DNA of 5,338 nucleotides from SHLJ01 sp041618535 (GCA_041618535.1 JBFKFP010000180.1:1-5338), one strand, 5' to 3'. Counted from the first letter of the stretch, positions 1 through 5,338 are shown. The notes: generated by a model not told the origin, from the sequence alone. Translations and numbers: made by a program.

Positions 1-41
1 AAAAGATTGCATGAAAAACCTCATTTATTCATCCAATCAGC

Positions 42-49
42 TAATTTTG
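42..49 (+). promoter_or_regulatory. Bacteroidota-type -7 element before the racemase
   Basis: TAATTTTG is an exact match to the TAnnTTTG -7 consensus used by the Bacteroidota primary sigma factor. It ends 17 nt before the ATG at 67, which would give a leader of roughly ten bases. No TTG/TTTG -33 partner sits at the usual spacing of about 20 nt upstream, so only half of the promoter is visible. If an upstream gene extends to position 54 or 70, this element would lie inside its 3' end. Confidence 0.45.
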
Positions 50-66
50 ATTGAATTCGCATCATC

Positions 67-756
67 ATGAAAAAAATTGGCCTCATTGGCGGTATGAGCT
101 GGGAATCTTCCCTGGAGTACTATCGGTTATTGAATGAACTGGTGAGGCAACGGCTTGGCGGACATCATTCAGCCCTGTGCATTATGGAGTCGCTTGATTT
201 TGCAACGGTCGAATTCCTCCAGCATCGGGGCGACTGGAATACGTTGACAAAACTGGTGACGAAATCAGCCGTCAATCTGGAAAAAGCCGGGGCTGAATGT
301 ATAGTCCTTTGTACAAATACCATGCATCGCTGTTACTTCGATATTGTAAAGAATACCGATATCCCTTTTTTGCATATCGCGCAAGCCACCGGTGAGCGTA
401 TTGCATCGGAAGAGCTGAACAGGATGTTGCTTTTAGGGACCAAATTTACGATGGAGGGCGACTTTTTTAAAGACTATCTCCTCAAACAATTTGGAATTGA
501 GACCGTGATTCCATCAGAGCCAGATCGGGAGCTGGTGCACCATGTGATTTATAATGAACTGGTTAAAGGTATTGTCCTGGAAAAATCACGTAACCGATTC
601 GTCGAAATTATAAGAAGAGCTGCAGAAACAGGTGCTGAAGGTGTAATCCTTGGCTGTACGGAGATCCCTTTGCTTTTGAGCGCAAAAGATGTAGATGTGG
701 CTGTTTTTGACACTACCCGTATCCATGTTGAATATGCCATTGATTTTGCTCTATGA
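67..756 (+). CDS. Aspartate/glutamate racemase family protein (YgeA/RacX type)
   Basis: This is a cytoplasmic, PLP-independent amino-acid racemase of the Asp/Glu racemase superfamily. These enzymes interconvert L- and D-amino acids with two cysteines that act as opposed acid and base. The 229 residues are a typical length. The N-terminus MKKIGLIGGMSWESS is the family signature. The first catalytic cysteine is C82 in LCTNTMH and the second is C197 in LGCTEIPLLL, so the active site looks complete. The segment LLLGTKFTM (121-129) opens the second pseudo-symmetric domain. The ATG at 67 is supported by the signature starting at residue 1. Substrate is not decidable from sequence: YgeA/RacX relatives range from aspartate-specific to broad-specificity racemases making non-canonical D-amino acids. 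The next gene starts 53 bp downstream. Nothing looks broken. The family call is firm; the substrate is unknown. Confidence 0.93.
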   Translation: MKKIGLIGGMSWESSLEYYRLLNELVRQRLGGHHSALCIMESLDFATVEFLQHRGDWNTLTKLVTKSAVNLEKAGAECIVLCTNTMHRCYFDIVKNTDIPFLHIAQATGERIASEELNRMLLLGTKFTMEGDFFKDYLLKQFGIETVIPSEPDRELVHHVIYNELVKGIVLEKSRNRFVEIIRRAAETGAEGVILGCTEIPLLLSAKDVDVAVFDTTRIHVEYAIDFAL

Positions 757-783
757 TTTAGGGTGGAATTCTAAAAATTAATC

Positions 784-791
784 TACATTTA
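784..791 (+). promoter_or_regulatory. Possible -7 element before the DUF3395-like gene
   Basis: TACATTTA matches seven of eight positions of an extended TAnnTTTG element, with A in place of the final G. It ends 18 nt before the ATG at 810 and lies in the 53-bp gap after the racemase. No -33 partner is visible at normal spacing, and the gap is AT-rich, so chance is a real alternative. Confidence 0.25.
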
Positions 792-809
792 TATAAAATT
801 TACACAACC

Positions 810-1070
810 ATGCCAAAACGAATAAGTATTCAGATCGATCACGCCCTTTTCGGGATACGGGGAAGCACCGTTGATGTAACCCAACAGGCACAGGATGCCC
901 TGAGCGGTGATGACCTTACAGTATCTGCCAAAAGACTTGGAGTTGATGACCCAGCTCCCGGAGAGGTTAAATTTTTCGCAGTTTCGGCCACTGTCACTAT
1001 AGATGATGAGGCACCAAAAGCCTTTCATTATATAGCTAAGGATTATGAGACAATAGATTTCATACCCTAG
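810..1070 (+). CDS. Small DUF3395-like protein (resembles DnaJC11 C-terminal domain)
   Basis: The product has 86 residues, with no signal peptide or membrane segment, so it is probably cytoplasmic. Its motif order resembles the C-terminal domain of eukaryotic DnaJC11 (DUF3395): a DVT at 22-24 after a glycine-containing segment, then DDPAPGEVK at 46-54 followed by a hydrophobic strand (FFAVSATVTI), then an aspartate (D78) and a terminal I-P (85-86). In that family the corresponding pattern is DVT ... GDPxPGxxK.L.V.Y ... D...L.IP. The resemblance comes from memory of the pattern, not from an alignment. The protein is essentially the domain alone, with no J-domain, and its function is unknown. 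An opposite-strand frame over the same stretch (789-1085) is also open, but it is cysteine-rich, lacks a recognisable motif and is best read as a shadow. There is no canonical RBS before the ATG, as for the neighbouring genes. Confidence 0.75.
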   Translation: MPKRISIQIDHALFGIRGSTVDVTQQAQDALSGDDLTVSAKRLGVDDPAPGEVKFFAVSATVTIDDEAPKAFHYIAKDYETIDFIP

Positions 1071-1086
1071 GTCTACCGAACCCAAA

Positions 1087-1105
1087 AACCTCTGGCCAGA
1101 AGGTT
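1087..1105 (+). other. Small hairpin downstream of the DUF3395-like gene
   Basis: AACCTCT, loop GGCC, then AGAAGGTT forms a seven-pair stem with one bulged A, starting 17 nt after the TAG of the preceding gene. No T-run follows, so it is not a standard intrinsic terminator. It could still slow or stop transcription, or protect the 3' end of the message. The remainder of the 138-bp gap (1071-1208) shows no gene. Confidence 0.3.
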
Positions 1106-1177
1106 GATCAAATTATGGTCTCCGATACCCTCGCCTTACTGCTATTTATCACCCCCCTTATTCCGGATAATATTTTG

Positions 1178-1185
1178 TAATTTTC
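1178..1185 (+). promoter_or_regulatory. Possible -7 element before the VOC gene
   Basis: TAATTTTC differs from TAnnTTTG only at its last base and ends 23 nt before the ATG at 1209. The same octamer TAATTTTC recurs before the GH65 gene (2132-2139). The 138-bp gap upstream leaves room for a complete promoter, but no TTG box is seen at the expected spacing. Confidence 0.3.
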
Positions 1186-1208
1186 GACTTAATATAAATT
1201 GACAGTAT

Positions 1209-1580
1209 ATGAAAGCTGGTGCATTCTCGATTAGTCTGAGCGTTAAGGACATTCAGGCTTCCAAAACCTTTTATGAATCGTTGGGATTTCAAGTTTTTGC
1301 CGGCAAACTCGAACGGAATTACCTTATAATGAAAAACGGTAATGCTTTAATAGGCTTGTTCCAGGGAATGTTCGACAATAATATTTTGACTTTTAACCCT
1401 GGTTGGGATGAGAATGCTACCCCCCTGGCAGATTTCGATGATATTCGTGACATTCAGAAGCATTTGAAATCGAACGATATAAGGATCATAAATGAAGCGG
1501 ATGAAAACAGTGAAGGTCCTGCAAGTTTTGTAATAATGGATCCTGATGGTAATACCATCCTTTTCGATCAGCATGTATAG
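1209..1580 (+). CDS. VOC (glyoxalase/bleomycin-resistance fold) family protein
   Basis: The product is a 123-residue cytoplasmic protein of the vicinal oxygen chelate superfamily, the length of a standard two-module (beta-alpha-beta-beta-beta)2 unit. The first module is marked by ISLSVKDIQASKTFYESLGF (8-27). The second ends with the classic DPDGN turn (111-115) and the terminal strand TILFDQHV. Metal ligands expected on the first strand (His/Gln), the fourth strand (Glu) and the last strand (Glu in the usual iEL motif) are not obvious: the positions read S8/S10, L50-Q52 and F119-D120. This suggests either a non-metal binding role or an unusual ligand set. Related short proteins with the LIMKNG, LFQGMF and LTFNPGWD segments appear to form a conserved bacterial VOC subgroup of unknown substrate. 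The start is fixed by the family-typical MKAGAFSISL. A detoxification or antibiotic-binding role should not be assumed. Confidence 0.88.
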   Translation: MKAGAFSISLSVKDIQASKTFYESLGFQVFAGKLERNYLIMKNGNALIGLFQGMFDNNILTFNPGWDENATPLADFDDIRDIQKHLKSNDIRIINEADENSEGPASFVIMDPDGNTILFDQHV

Positions 1581-1607
1581 GACCAACTTCCTCTGATACT
1601 GATTTAT

Positions 1608-1615
1608 TAAATTTT
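1608..1615 (+). promoter_or_regulatory. Possible -7 element before the membrane-protein gene
   Basis: TAAATTTT fits TAnnTTT plus a final T and ends 16 nt before the proposed TTG start. It partly overlaps the perfect ten-base palindrome ATTTTAAAAT (1611-1620). The whole 51-bp gap is very AT-rich, so this is weak evidence on its own. Confidence 0.22.
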
Positions 1616-1631
1616 AAAATCGCCAGCCATA

Positions 1632-2087
1632 TTGGATTATTCGTCAAAAGAGACGGTTTCATTTTTATCAAGAGCACCGCATATACTGTTTTGGTTTAGT
1701 ATTCCTTTTGTTCTTCTAATCGGGTTCTTCGGCGCACCCCAGGTTCAGCTTAACTGGAAAGATATGAACTGGGTAATCATAAGTTGGGAATTCGCCTTTA
1801 TCATCTCAATCATTTACATGTTTTTTGGGTTAATCTATTACACTTTAAAAAATAGAAGAAAACGGCTCAATACTGTTTTAACCCTTTTACACCTGTTTTG
1901 CACTCTTGACCTCGCAATTCTGTTCTGGATCATATATCTATTCGCTAGAAAAGACATGGATGGATCTTATGAGATGACGATCTCCGGCTTCTCTGAGATG
2001 ATTGTCGTTCTGGTGTTAATAGGACAGCTGTTCTTTATTATTCAAATAATCAGCAGTTTGATCAGGACCGGCCTTTCTGAGGATTGA
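1632..2087 (+). CDS. Four-helix integral membrane protein, oxidase-subunit-I-like, TTG start
   Basis: The 151-residue inner-membrane protein has about four hydrophobic helices, near residues 15-35, 46-71, 79-104 and 122-144. A basic loop (KNRRKR, 73-78) lies between helices 2 and 3. No ATG precedes helix 1: the first in-frame ATG is codon 45, which would delete that helix, and the frame is closed upstream by TAA at 1608-1610. TTG at 1632 is therefore the best start, with ATT at 1611 a less likely one. The order of residues 34-92 recalls a group of small proteins that resemble helices IX-XI of haem-copper oxidase subunit I (pattern LDI.xHDTYFVVAHFH...gliYw...LgllHf). Here the haem-ligand stretch reads KDMNWVIISWEF, so the ligand histidines are absent; only H87 (TLLH) remains. 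That relationship is tentative and the function is unknown. The protein is probably not an electron-transfer enzyme. Confidence 0.72.
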   Translation: MDYSSKETVSFLSRAPHILFWFSIPFVLLIGFFGAPQVQLNWKDMNWVIISWEFAFIISIIYMFFGLIYYTLKNRRKRLNTVLTLLHLFCTLDLAILFWIIYLFARKDMDGSYEMTISGFSEMIVVLVLIGQLFFIIQIISSLIRTGLSED

Positions 2088-2131
2088 TATCCACTTTGTT
2101 ACTTTCAATAGCAATAGTGCACAGATTTTCT

Positions 2132-2139
2132 TAATTTTC
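2132..2139 (+). promoter_or_regulatory. Possible -7 element before the GH65 gene
   Basis: TAATTTTC is one base off TAnnTTTG and identical to the element before the VOC gene. It ends 20 nt before the ATG at 2160, or 32 nt before the alternative ATG at 2172. A TTTG at 2095-2098 lies too far upstream (33-nt spacing) to be a normal -33 partner. Confidence 0.3.
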
Positions 2140-2159
2140 AATCTTGAAATCCTTTCCTC

Positions 2160-4202
2160 ATGATCTTTAATATGAAAACTGTTCCTTTTATCTTTTCGAT
2201 TTTAATCTCTGTTTCTGTTAATTCCCAATCCATTGAGAATTCGCCATGGCATATCCGGGCATCAGATATCGATCCTGATAATTACTACGGAATCACGTTG
2301 GCCAACGGTATGGTCGGAATGGTCTCATCTGCCGAACCCCTGAAGGTTGAAGATGTCATTTTAAACGGGGTATATGATTATTATCAACGCGGACGTGTGA
2401 GTAATATTCTAAAGACATTCAGTCATATGAATATGAACCTCGTCATTGATAATACCTGGATAAATCGTTCTTCTATCTCCAATTACTCACAGACCCTCAA
2501 CATGAAGCAGGCTAAATTGATCACGACCTTTGATGTAGGTAAAAAGGCCAATATCAAGCATGAACTTATGTCGCTTCGGAATCTGCCATTCACGGCCATG
2601 AGCATAGTGGAGATAACTGCTTTAAAAGACATTGTCATATCCCCGGTAAATGAGATTGAAGCACCTAACCACCTGGCAGATGTCAGAAATCTTTATTCAG
2701 AAATAGACAGGCCTCACGTGCTTATTCCCCTAATGTCCTCTGTAGCATACAGTCCGGGCAAGAAAACCGTGGCAGCCTCTACCTCTTTTATTTTTCCTGA
2801 AAAACACGGTTCAGAACCAGATATTATTCACGAAGACTGGGACTACAACCGGCACCTCATGAAATTCAGGAAAAATCTGAAAGCTGGTGAAACCTACCGG
2901 TTTGCTTTGGTGGGGTCAACCATAAGTTCGGTACATAACAACGATCCTCACAATGAAGCCGAAAGGCTCACGATATTCGCCAGGCTCGAAGGCATTGAAC
3001 GGCTGGAAAAGGCCCACTTAAAAGCCTGGAATGAACTTTGGAAAAGTGATATCATCATAGATGGAGACCTTGAATCGCAGCGGGCAGTCCGATCGGCCCT
3101 CTATCATCTCTATTCGTTTGCAAGAAAGGGAACGGCCTATTCGCTTTCGCCTATGGGGCTTTCCGGTTTAGGCTATAACGGACATGTATTCTGGGATACG
3201 GAACTCTGGATGTACCCGCCATTGTTGATCCTGCAACCCGAGATCGCTAAATCCTTGTTAGAGTATCGTTTCGAGCGACTGGATGCGGCAAAAGCCAATG
3301 CCTTTTCACATGGCTATAACGGGGCCATGTTCCCATGGGAATCTGCTGAAGACGGATCTGAAGATACCCCGGTATGGGCGCTGACAGGTCCGTTTCAGCA
3401 GCATATTTCGGCAACTATTGGTTGGGCATTCTGGAAATATTATCAGGTTACAAATGATAAAGAATGGTTGAATTCAAGGGGATATCCATTATTGAAGGAG
3501 GTTGCGGATTTCTGGACAAGCAGGGTTGAGCGCAATGGCCCTGGTAGATACGATATAAACAATGTAATCGGGGCTAATGAATGGGAAGAGAACATCGACA
3601 ATAACGCGTTTACCAATGGGATGGTAAAAACCGTACTTCGCTACGCCACCCGGGCTGCACAGGAACTGGCAATAAAACCCGATCCGGATTGGAATCATGT
3701 TGCGGAAAATATCCCTATACTGAAATTTCCGGACGGGACCACCAGGGAAAACAAAACCTATGAAGGTGCCATGATAAAGCAAGCGGACGTTAACCTGCTG
3801 GCTTTTCCGTTGAAGATTGTAACCAAAACAGATGACATAAAAAGAGACCTTGCCTATTATGAGCCGAGATTAGCTGAAGACGGCCCAGCCATGGGTGGAG
3901 CTATTTTATCTGTCCTTTACTCCCGTTTAAATGAGCCTGAAAAGGCCTTTCAAACCTTCCTTCAAAGTTATCAGCCCAATGAACTACCTCCCTTTGGCGT
4001 TCTGGCAGAGACCGCGGGAGGAACCAACCCTTATTTTGCCACCGGGGCCGGAGGAATGCTCCAGTCGGTTATTTTCGGATTCGGAGGCCTTGATATAAAC
4101 GACGAGGGTGTTACAGAGAAGGGTTCTAAGCTGCCCAGGCCATGGAAATCTCTGACCATAACCGGGGTTGGAAAAGATGAAATAACCGTTGTACGAAATT
4201 GA
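2160..4202 (+). CDS. Secreted GH65 family alpha-glucoside hydrolase (kojibiose-hydrolase/PGGHG-like)
   Basis: The 680-residue exported enzyme should hydrolyse a terminal alpha-linked glucose with inversion. A signal peptide is clear: K6, a hydrophobic core (8-20) and likely cleavage at VNS|QS near residue 22, with no lipobox cysteine, so it is periplasmic or secreted. A beta-sandwich region (about 30-265) is followed by linker helices and an (alpha/alpha)6 barrel (about 305-640). Barrel motifs are typical of GH65: GHVFWDTELWMYP (341-353), GYNGAMFPWESA (385-396), GANEWEENIDNNAFTN (471-486), KQADVN (540-545) and FGVLAETAGGTNPYF (612-626). D346 matches the substrate-binding Asp, E474 the general acid, and E617 the general base of the hydrolytic subgroup. 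GH65 phosphorylases have no such base, so hydrolysis is favoured. Closest known relatives by motif are F. johnsoniae kojibiose hydrolase and human PGGHG (ATHL1). Kojibiose, nigerose, trehalose or a glucosyl-glycan remain possible substrates. A start at codon 5 (ATG, 2172) gives an equally good signal peptide. Confidence 0.92.
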   Translation: MIFNMKTVPFIFSILISVSVNSQSIENSPWHIRASDIDPDNYYGITLANGMVGMVSSAEPLKVEDVILNGVYDYYQRGRVSNILKTFSHMNMNLVIDNTWINRSSISNYSQTLNMKQAKLITTFDVGKKANIKHELMSLRNLPFTAMSIVEITALKDIVISPVNEIEAPNHLADVRNLYSEIDRPHVLIPLMSSVAYSPGKKTVAASTSFIFPEKHGSEPDIIHEDWDYNRHLMKFRKNLKAGETYRFALVGSTISSVHNNDPHNEAERLTIFARLEGIERLEKAHLKAWNELWKSDIIIDGDLESQRAVRSALYHLYSFARKGTAYSLSPMGLSGLGYNGHVFWDTELWMYPPLLILQPEIAKSLLEYRFERLDAAKANAFSHGYNGAMFPWESAEDGSEDTPVWALTGPFQQHISATIGWAFWKYYQVTNDKEWLNSRGYPLLKEVADFWTSRVERNGPGRYDINNVIGANEWEENIDNNAFTNGMVKTVLRYATRAAQELAIKPDPDWNHVAENIPILKFPDGTTRENKTYEGAMIKQADVNLLAFPLKIVTKTDDIKRDLAYYEPRLAEDGPAMGGAILSVLYSRLNEPEKAFQTFLQSYQPNELPPFGVLAETAGGTNPYFATGAGGMLQSVIFGFGGLDINDEGVTEKGSKLPRPWKSLTITGVGKDEITVVRN

Positions 4203-4416
4203 TTTTTATTACTAAATATCAAGATTTAATCTCGAGTTTAGTTTATTGATTTACTGTTGTTTATAATACATTAATTGAACTAACCATATAATTTTATTAT
4301 AAGCGTTTCAGCCGAGCCAAAGACCAGTTGATCACTATGACCTTAACTATGATTGTAAAGAATAGTTCCTTTATGAATTTTATTGGCTGCAACTTGAGAT
4401 CCAATTGTACAGAATT

Positions 4417-4445
4417 AAAAACCCATCTCCGTCCGGGATGGGTTT
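4417..4445 (-). terminator. Intrinsic terminator of the GTPase gene
   Basis: AAACCCATC (4419-4427) pairs perfectly with GATGGGTTT (4437-4445), and an inner T-G and C-G pair can extend the stem around a five-base loop. Read on the minus strand, the stem runs into TTTTT followed by AATTC, the classical terminator form. It lies 62 nt beyond the TAA of the minus-strand gene. On the plus strand only three T's, inside the stem, end the hairpin, so it is a poorer terminator for the GH65 transcript, though some bidirectional effect is possible. Confidence 0.82.
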
Positions 4446-4465
4446 ATCGCTATTAGCTTAAGGGA

Positions 4466-4497
4466 GAGGTCTGAATGAGTATAAAATTCCGGACCTC
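4466..4497 (-). other. Second hairpin in the 3' UTR of the GTPase gene
   Basis: GAGGTC (4466-4471) is the exact reverse complement of GACCTC (4492-4497). After small irregularities the pairing continues with AAT/ATT, leaving a loop of about nine bases. It lies 10 nt past the stop codon of the minus-strand gene and upstream of the intrinsic terminator, with no T-run of its own. It may stabilise the mRNA 3' end; a protein or small-RNA binding role cannot be judged from sequence. Confidence 0.4.
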
Positions 4498-4507
4498 GGT
4501 TTAATTA

Positions 4508-5338
4508 TTAAGCGATCTCGCGCTTTATAGTTTTTCTCACAAACGATTTTATTTCAGCTTCCAAACTTGGGTATCCTACAGACTGCAGGTCATAAAATAC
4601 CCTGGTATAAGGTTTTTTGATGTCGATAACTCTGCTCAGATCTATAGGTGTTCCTATAACAACAGCATCACAATCAGTGGAATTTATGGTGAATTCCAGG
4701 TCCCTGAGCTGTTCATCTCCATAACCCATGGCGGGTAACAATGTTCCGATTTCGGGATAGGTCTTGAACGTTTCCTTCAGCTGGCCAACGAGGAAAGGAC
4801 GAGGATCGACCAATTCAGCAGCCCCGTACTTCTCTGCCGCAACAGTTCCAGCACCAATTTTCATTCCCCCATGCGTTAATGTTGGTCCGTCCTCAATCAC
4901 CAGAACGCGCTTGCCTTCTATCACTGTTCCATCTTCTACCCTAACGGGGGATGCCGCTTCGATGATCTTCGCCGCAGGCACGATCTTCTTTACCACCCGT
5001 CTTATCTTTTTAATGCCTTCAGGGTTGGCGCTGTCAATTTTATTGATGATAACTGCATTGGCCATTCTTAAAGTAACTTCACCCGGATAATAGGAAGTCC
5101 CATGTCCGGGCCTGTGCGGATCGGTTACCGTTACATGATAATCTGAAACATAAAAAGGAAAATCATTATTTCCGCCATCCCAGACTATAATGTCACAACC
5201 ATCAGGGTCGGTTTCTGCTGCCCTGATGATAGCTTCATAATCAACCCCAGCGTAAATCACGTTACCCCTTACGATATGGGGTTCATACTCCTCCATTTCC
5301 TCAATTGTGCATCCATGTCTGTCAAGATCCTTCAAAGT
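4508..5338 (-). CDS. COG2403-type P-loop GTPase / cyclic 2,3-diphosphoglycerate synthase family, C-terminal part
   Basis: The frame is open through the right edge (codons ACT TTG AAG at the end), so this is a partial gene. From memory the family has about 440-450 residues; 276 are present and roughly 170, including the P-loop domain start, are missing. Numbered from the TTG at 5335, conserved family segments are DRHGCTIEE (5-13), EEYEPHI (15-21), WDGGNNDFPF (52-61), the NKID nucleotide-specificity motif (98-101), EAASPV (126-131), EDGPTLTHGGMKIGAG (148-163), LPAMGYG (200-206) and GTPIDL (228-233). All are intact. The family includes the archaeal enzyme that forms cyclic 2,3-diphosphoglycerate with ATP, and bacterial members often inherit that name. 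Whether this protein makes the compound is unproven, and 'predicted GTPase' is the safer label. Protein is soluble and cytoplasmic. The TTG at 5335 is an internal leucine, not a start. An intrinsic terminator follows at 4417-4445. Confidence 0.9.
   Translation of the reverse strand, partial: TLKDLDRHGCTIEEMEEYEPHIVRGNVIYAGVDYEAIIRAAETDPDGCDIIVWDGGNNDFPFYVSDYHVTVTDPHRPGHGTSYYPGEVTLRMANAVIINKIDSANPEGIKKIRRVVKKIVPAAKIIEAASPVRVEDGTVIEGKRVLVIEDGPTLTHGGMKIGAGTVAAEKYGAAELVDPRPFLVGQLKETFKTYPEIGTLLPAMGYGDEQLRDLEFTINSTDCDAVVIGTPIDLSRVIDIKKPYTRVFYDLQSVGYPSLEAEIKSFVRKTIKREIA

Larger units (their letters stand above)
4203..4507. other. AT-rich convergent intergenic region without a gene
   Basis: These 305 bp separate the GH65 gene from the convergent GTPase gene. 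The left two thirds are AT-rich and hold no credible coding frame. There is a small all-AT inverted repeat, TATAAT-TTT-ATTATA (4287-4301), too weak to be a terminator. No clear intrinsic terminator for the GH65 gene is visible: T-rich stretches right after its stop are not preceded by a GC stem. The right third carries the two hairpins listed separately, both best explained as the 3' end of the minus-strand gene. The longest small frame noticed (4373-4456, 27 codons) runs through the terminator and is not believed. Confidence 0.7.

Noticed and set aside
1..70. Tail of an upstream gene: one frame is open to a TGA at 52-54, another to a TGA at 68-70 that overlaps the racemase ATG as ATGA
   Set aside because: At most 22 codons are visible and neither tail carries a recognisable motif. 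Two frames compete, and a minus-strand start at 24 is equally possible. Sequence to the left is needed.
789..1085. 98-codon frame on the minus strand opposite the DUF3395-like gene
   Set aside because: The composition is odd, with scattered Cys and Trp and no motif, and it starts from a position with no support. The plus-strand frame has a recognisable domain pattern.
2160..4202. GH65 gene as a maltose/trehalose/kojibiose phosphorylase
   Set aside because: A glutamate (E617) occupies the place of the general base, there is a signal peptide, and no beta-phosphoglucomutase gene is adjacent. Cytoplasmic phosphorylases lack the base and usually have that neighbour.
4246..4267. TTGATT ... TATAAT resembling an E. 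coli sigma-70 promoter
   Set aside because: The spacing is only 10 nt instead of about 17, no gene follows on that strand, and Bacteroidota do not use this consensus.
4373..4456. 27-codon frame (ATGAATTTT...) in the convergent gap
   Set aside because: It runs through both arms of the intrinsic terminator, has no supporting start signal and no homology that I recognise.
4764..5090. 108-codon plus-strand frame antisense to the GTPase gene
   Set aside because: It lies wholly inside a strongly conserved minus-strand coding region, and its Ser/Thr/Pro-rich composition is what an antisense frame of such a gene gives.
1..5338. Search for a defence system, CRISPR array, transposon ends, integrase, tRNA or att site
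   Set aside because: No array-like repeats, no transposase or nuclease motifs and no tRNA-like fold were seen on either strand. The genes are metabolic or uncharacterised single genes.

Overview
The window looks like ordinary chromosomal DNA from a member of the Bacteroidota, most likely a flavobacterium-like organism. Three things point there. None of the starts has a purine-rich Shine-Dalgarno sequence. Copies or near-copies of the Bacteroidota -7 element (TAnnTTTG) lie 16-23 nt upstream of all five plus-strand genes. The large exported GH65 enzyme resembles the kojibiose-hydrolase branch known from Flavobacterium johnsoniae. This assignment is an inference from gene content and signals, not from a marker gene.

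Layout. Five genes run left to right: an aspartate/glutamate-family racemase (67-756); an 86-residue protein resembling the DnaJC11 C-terminal domain, DUF3395 (810-1070); a VOC/glyoxalase-fold protein without visible metal ligands (1209-1580); a four-helix membrane protein that probably starts at TTG (1632-2087); and a secreted GH65 alpha-glucoside hydrolase (2160-4202). The gaps between them are 51-138 bp. Most of the genes seem to have their own promoter-like element, so this reads as a row of co-oriented single genes rather than one tight operon. A 305-bp AT-rich gap follows. It holds a good intrinsic terminator and a second hairpin, both oriented for the last gene. That gene is convergent (minus strand, 4508-5338) and encodes the C-terminal part of a COG2403-type P-loop GTPase, the family annotated as cyclic 2,3-diphosphoglycerate synthase. 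Its N-terminus lies beyond the right edge.

How the genes relate. I see no common pathway. The racemase and VOC protein are generic small-molecule enzymes, and the GH65 enzyme would release glucose from alpha-glucosides outside the cytoplasm. No SusC/SusD, other glycosidase or sugar transporter is in the window. No mobile element, CRISPR array, rRNA or tRNA was found. I did not find a convincing undescribed multi-gene system. The points most worth a second look are the membrane protein, which resembles a trimmed cytochrome-oxidase subunit I segment without haem ligands, the solitary DUF3395-like protein, the archaeal-flavoured GTPase, and the repeated start-proximal promoter element.
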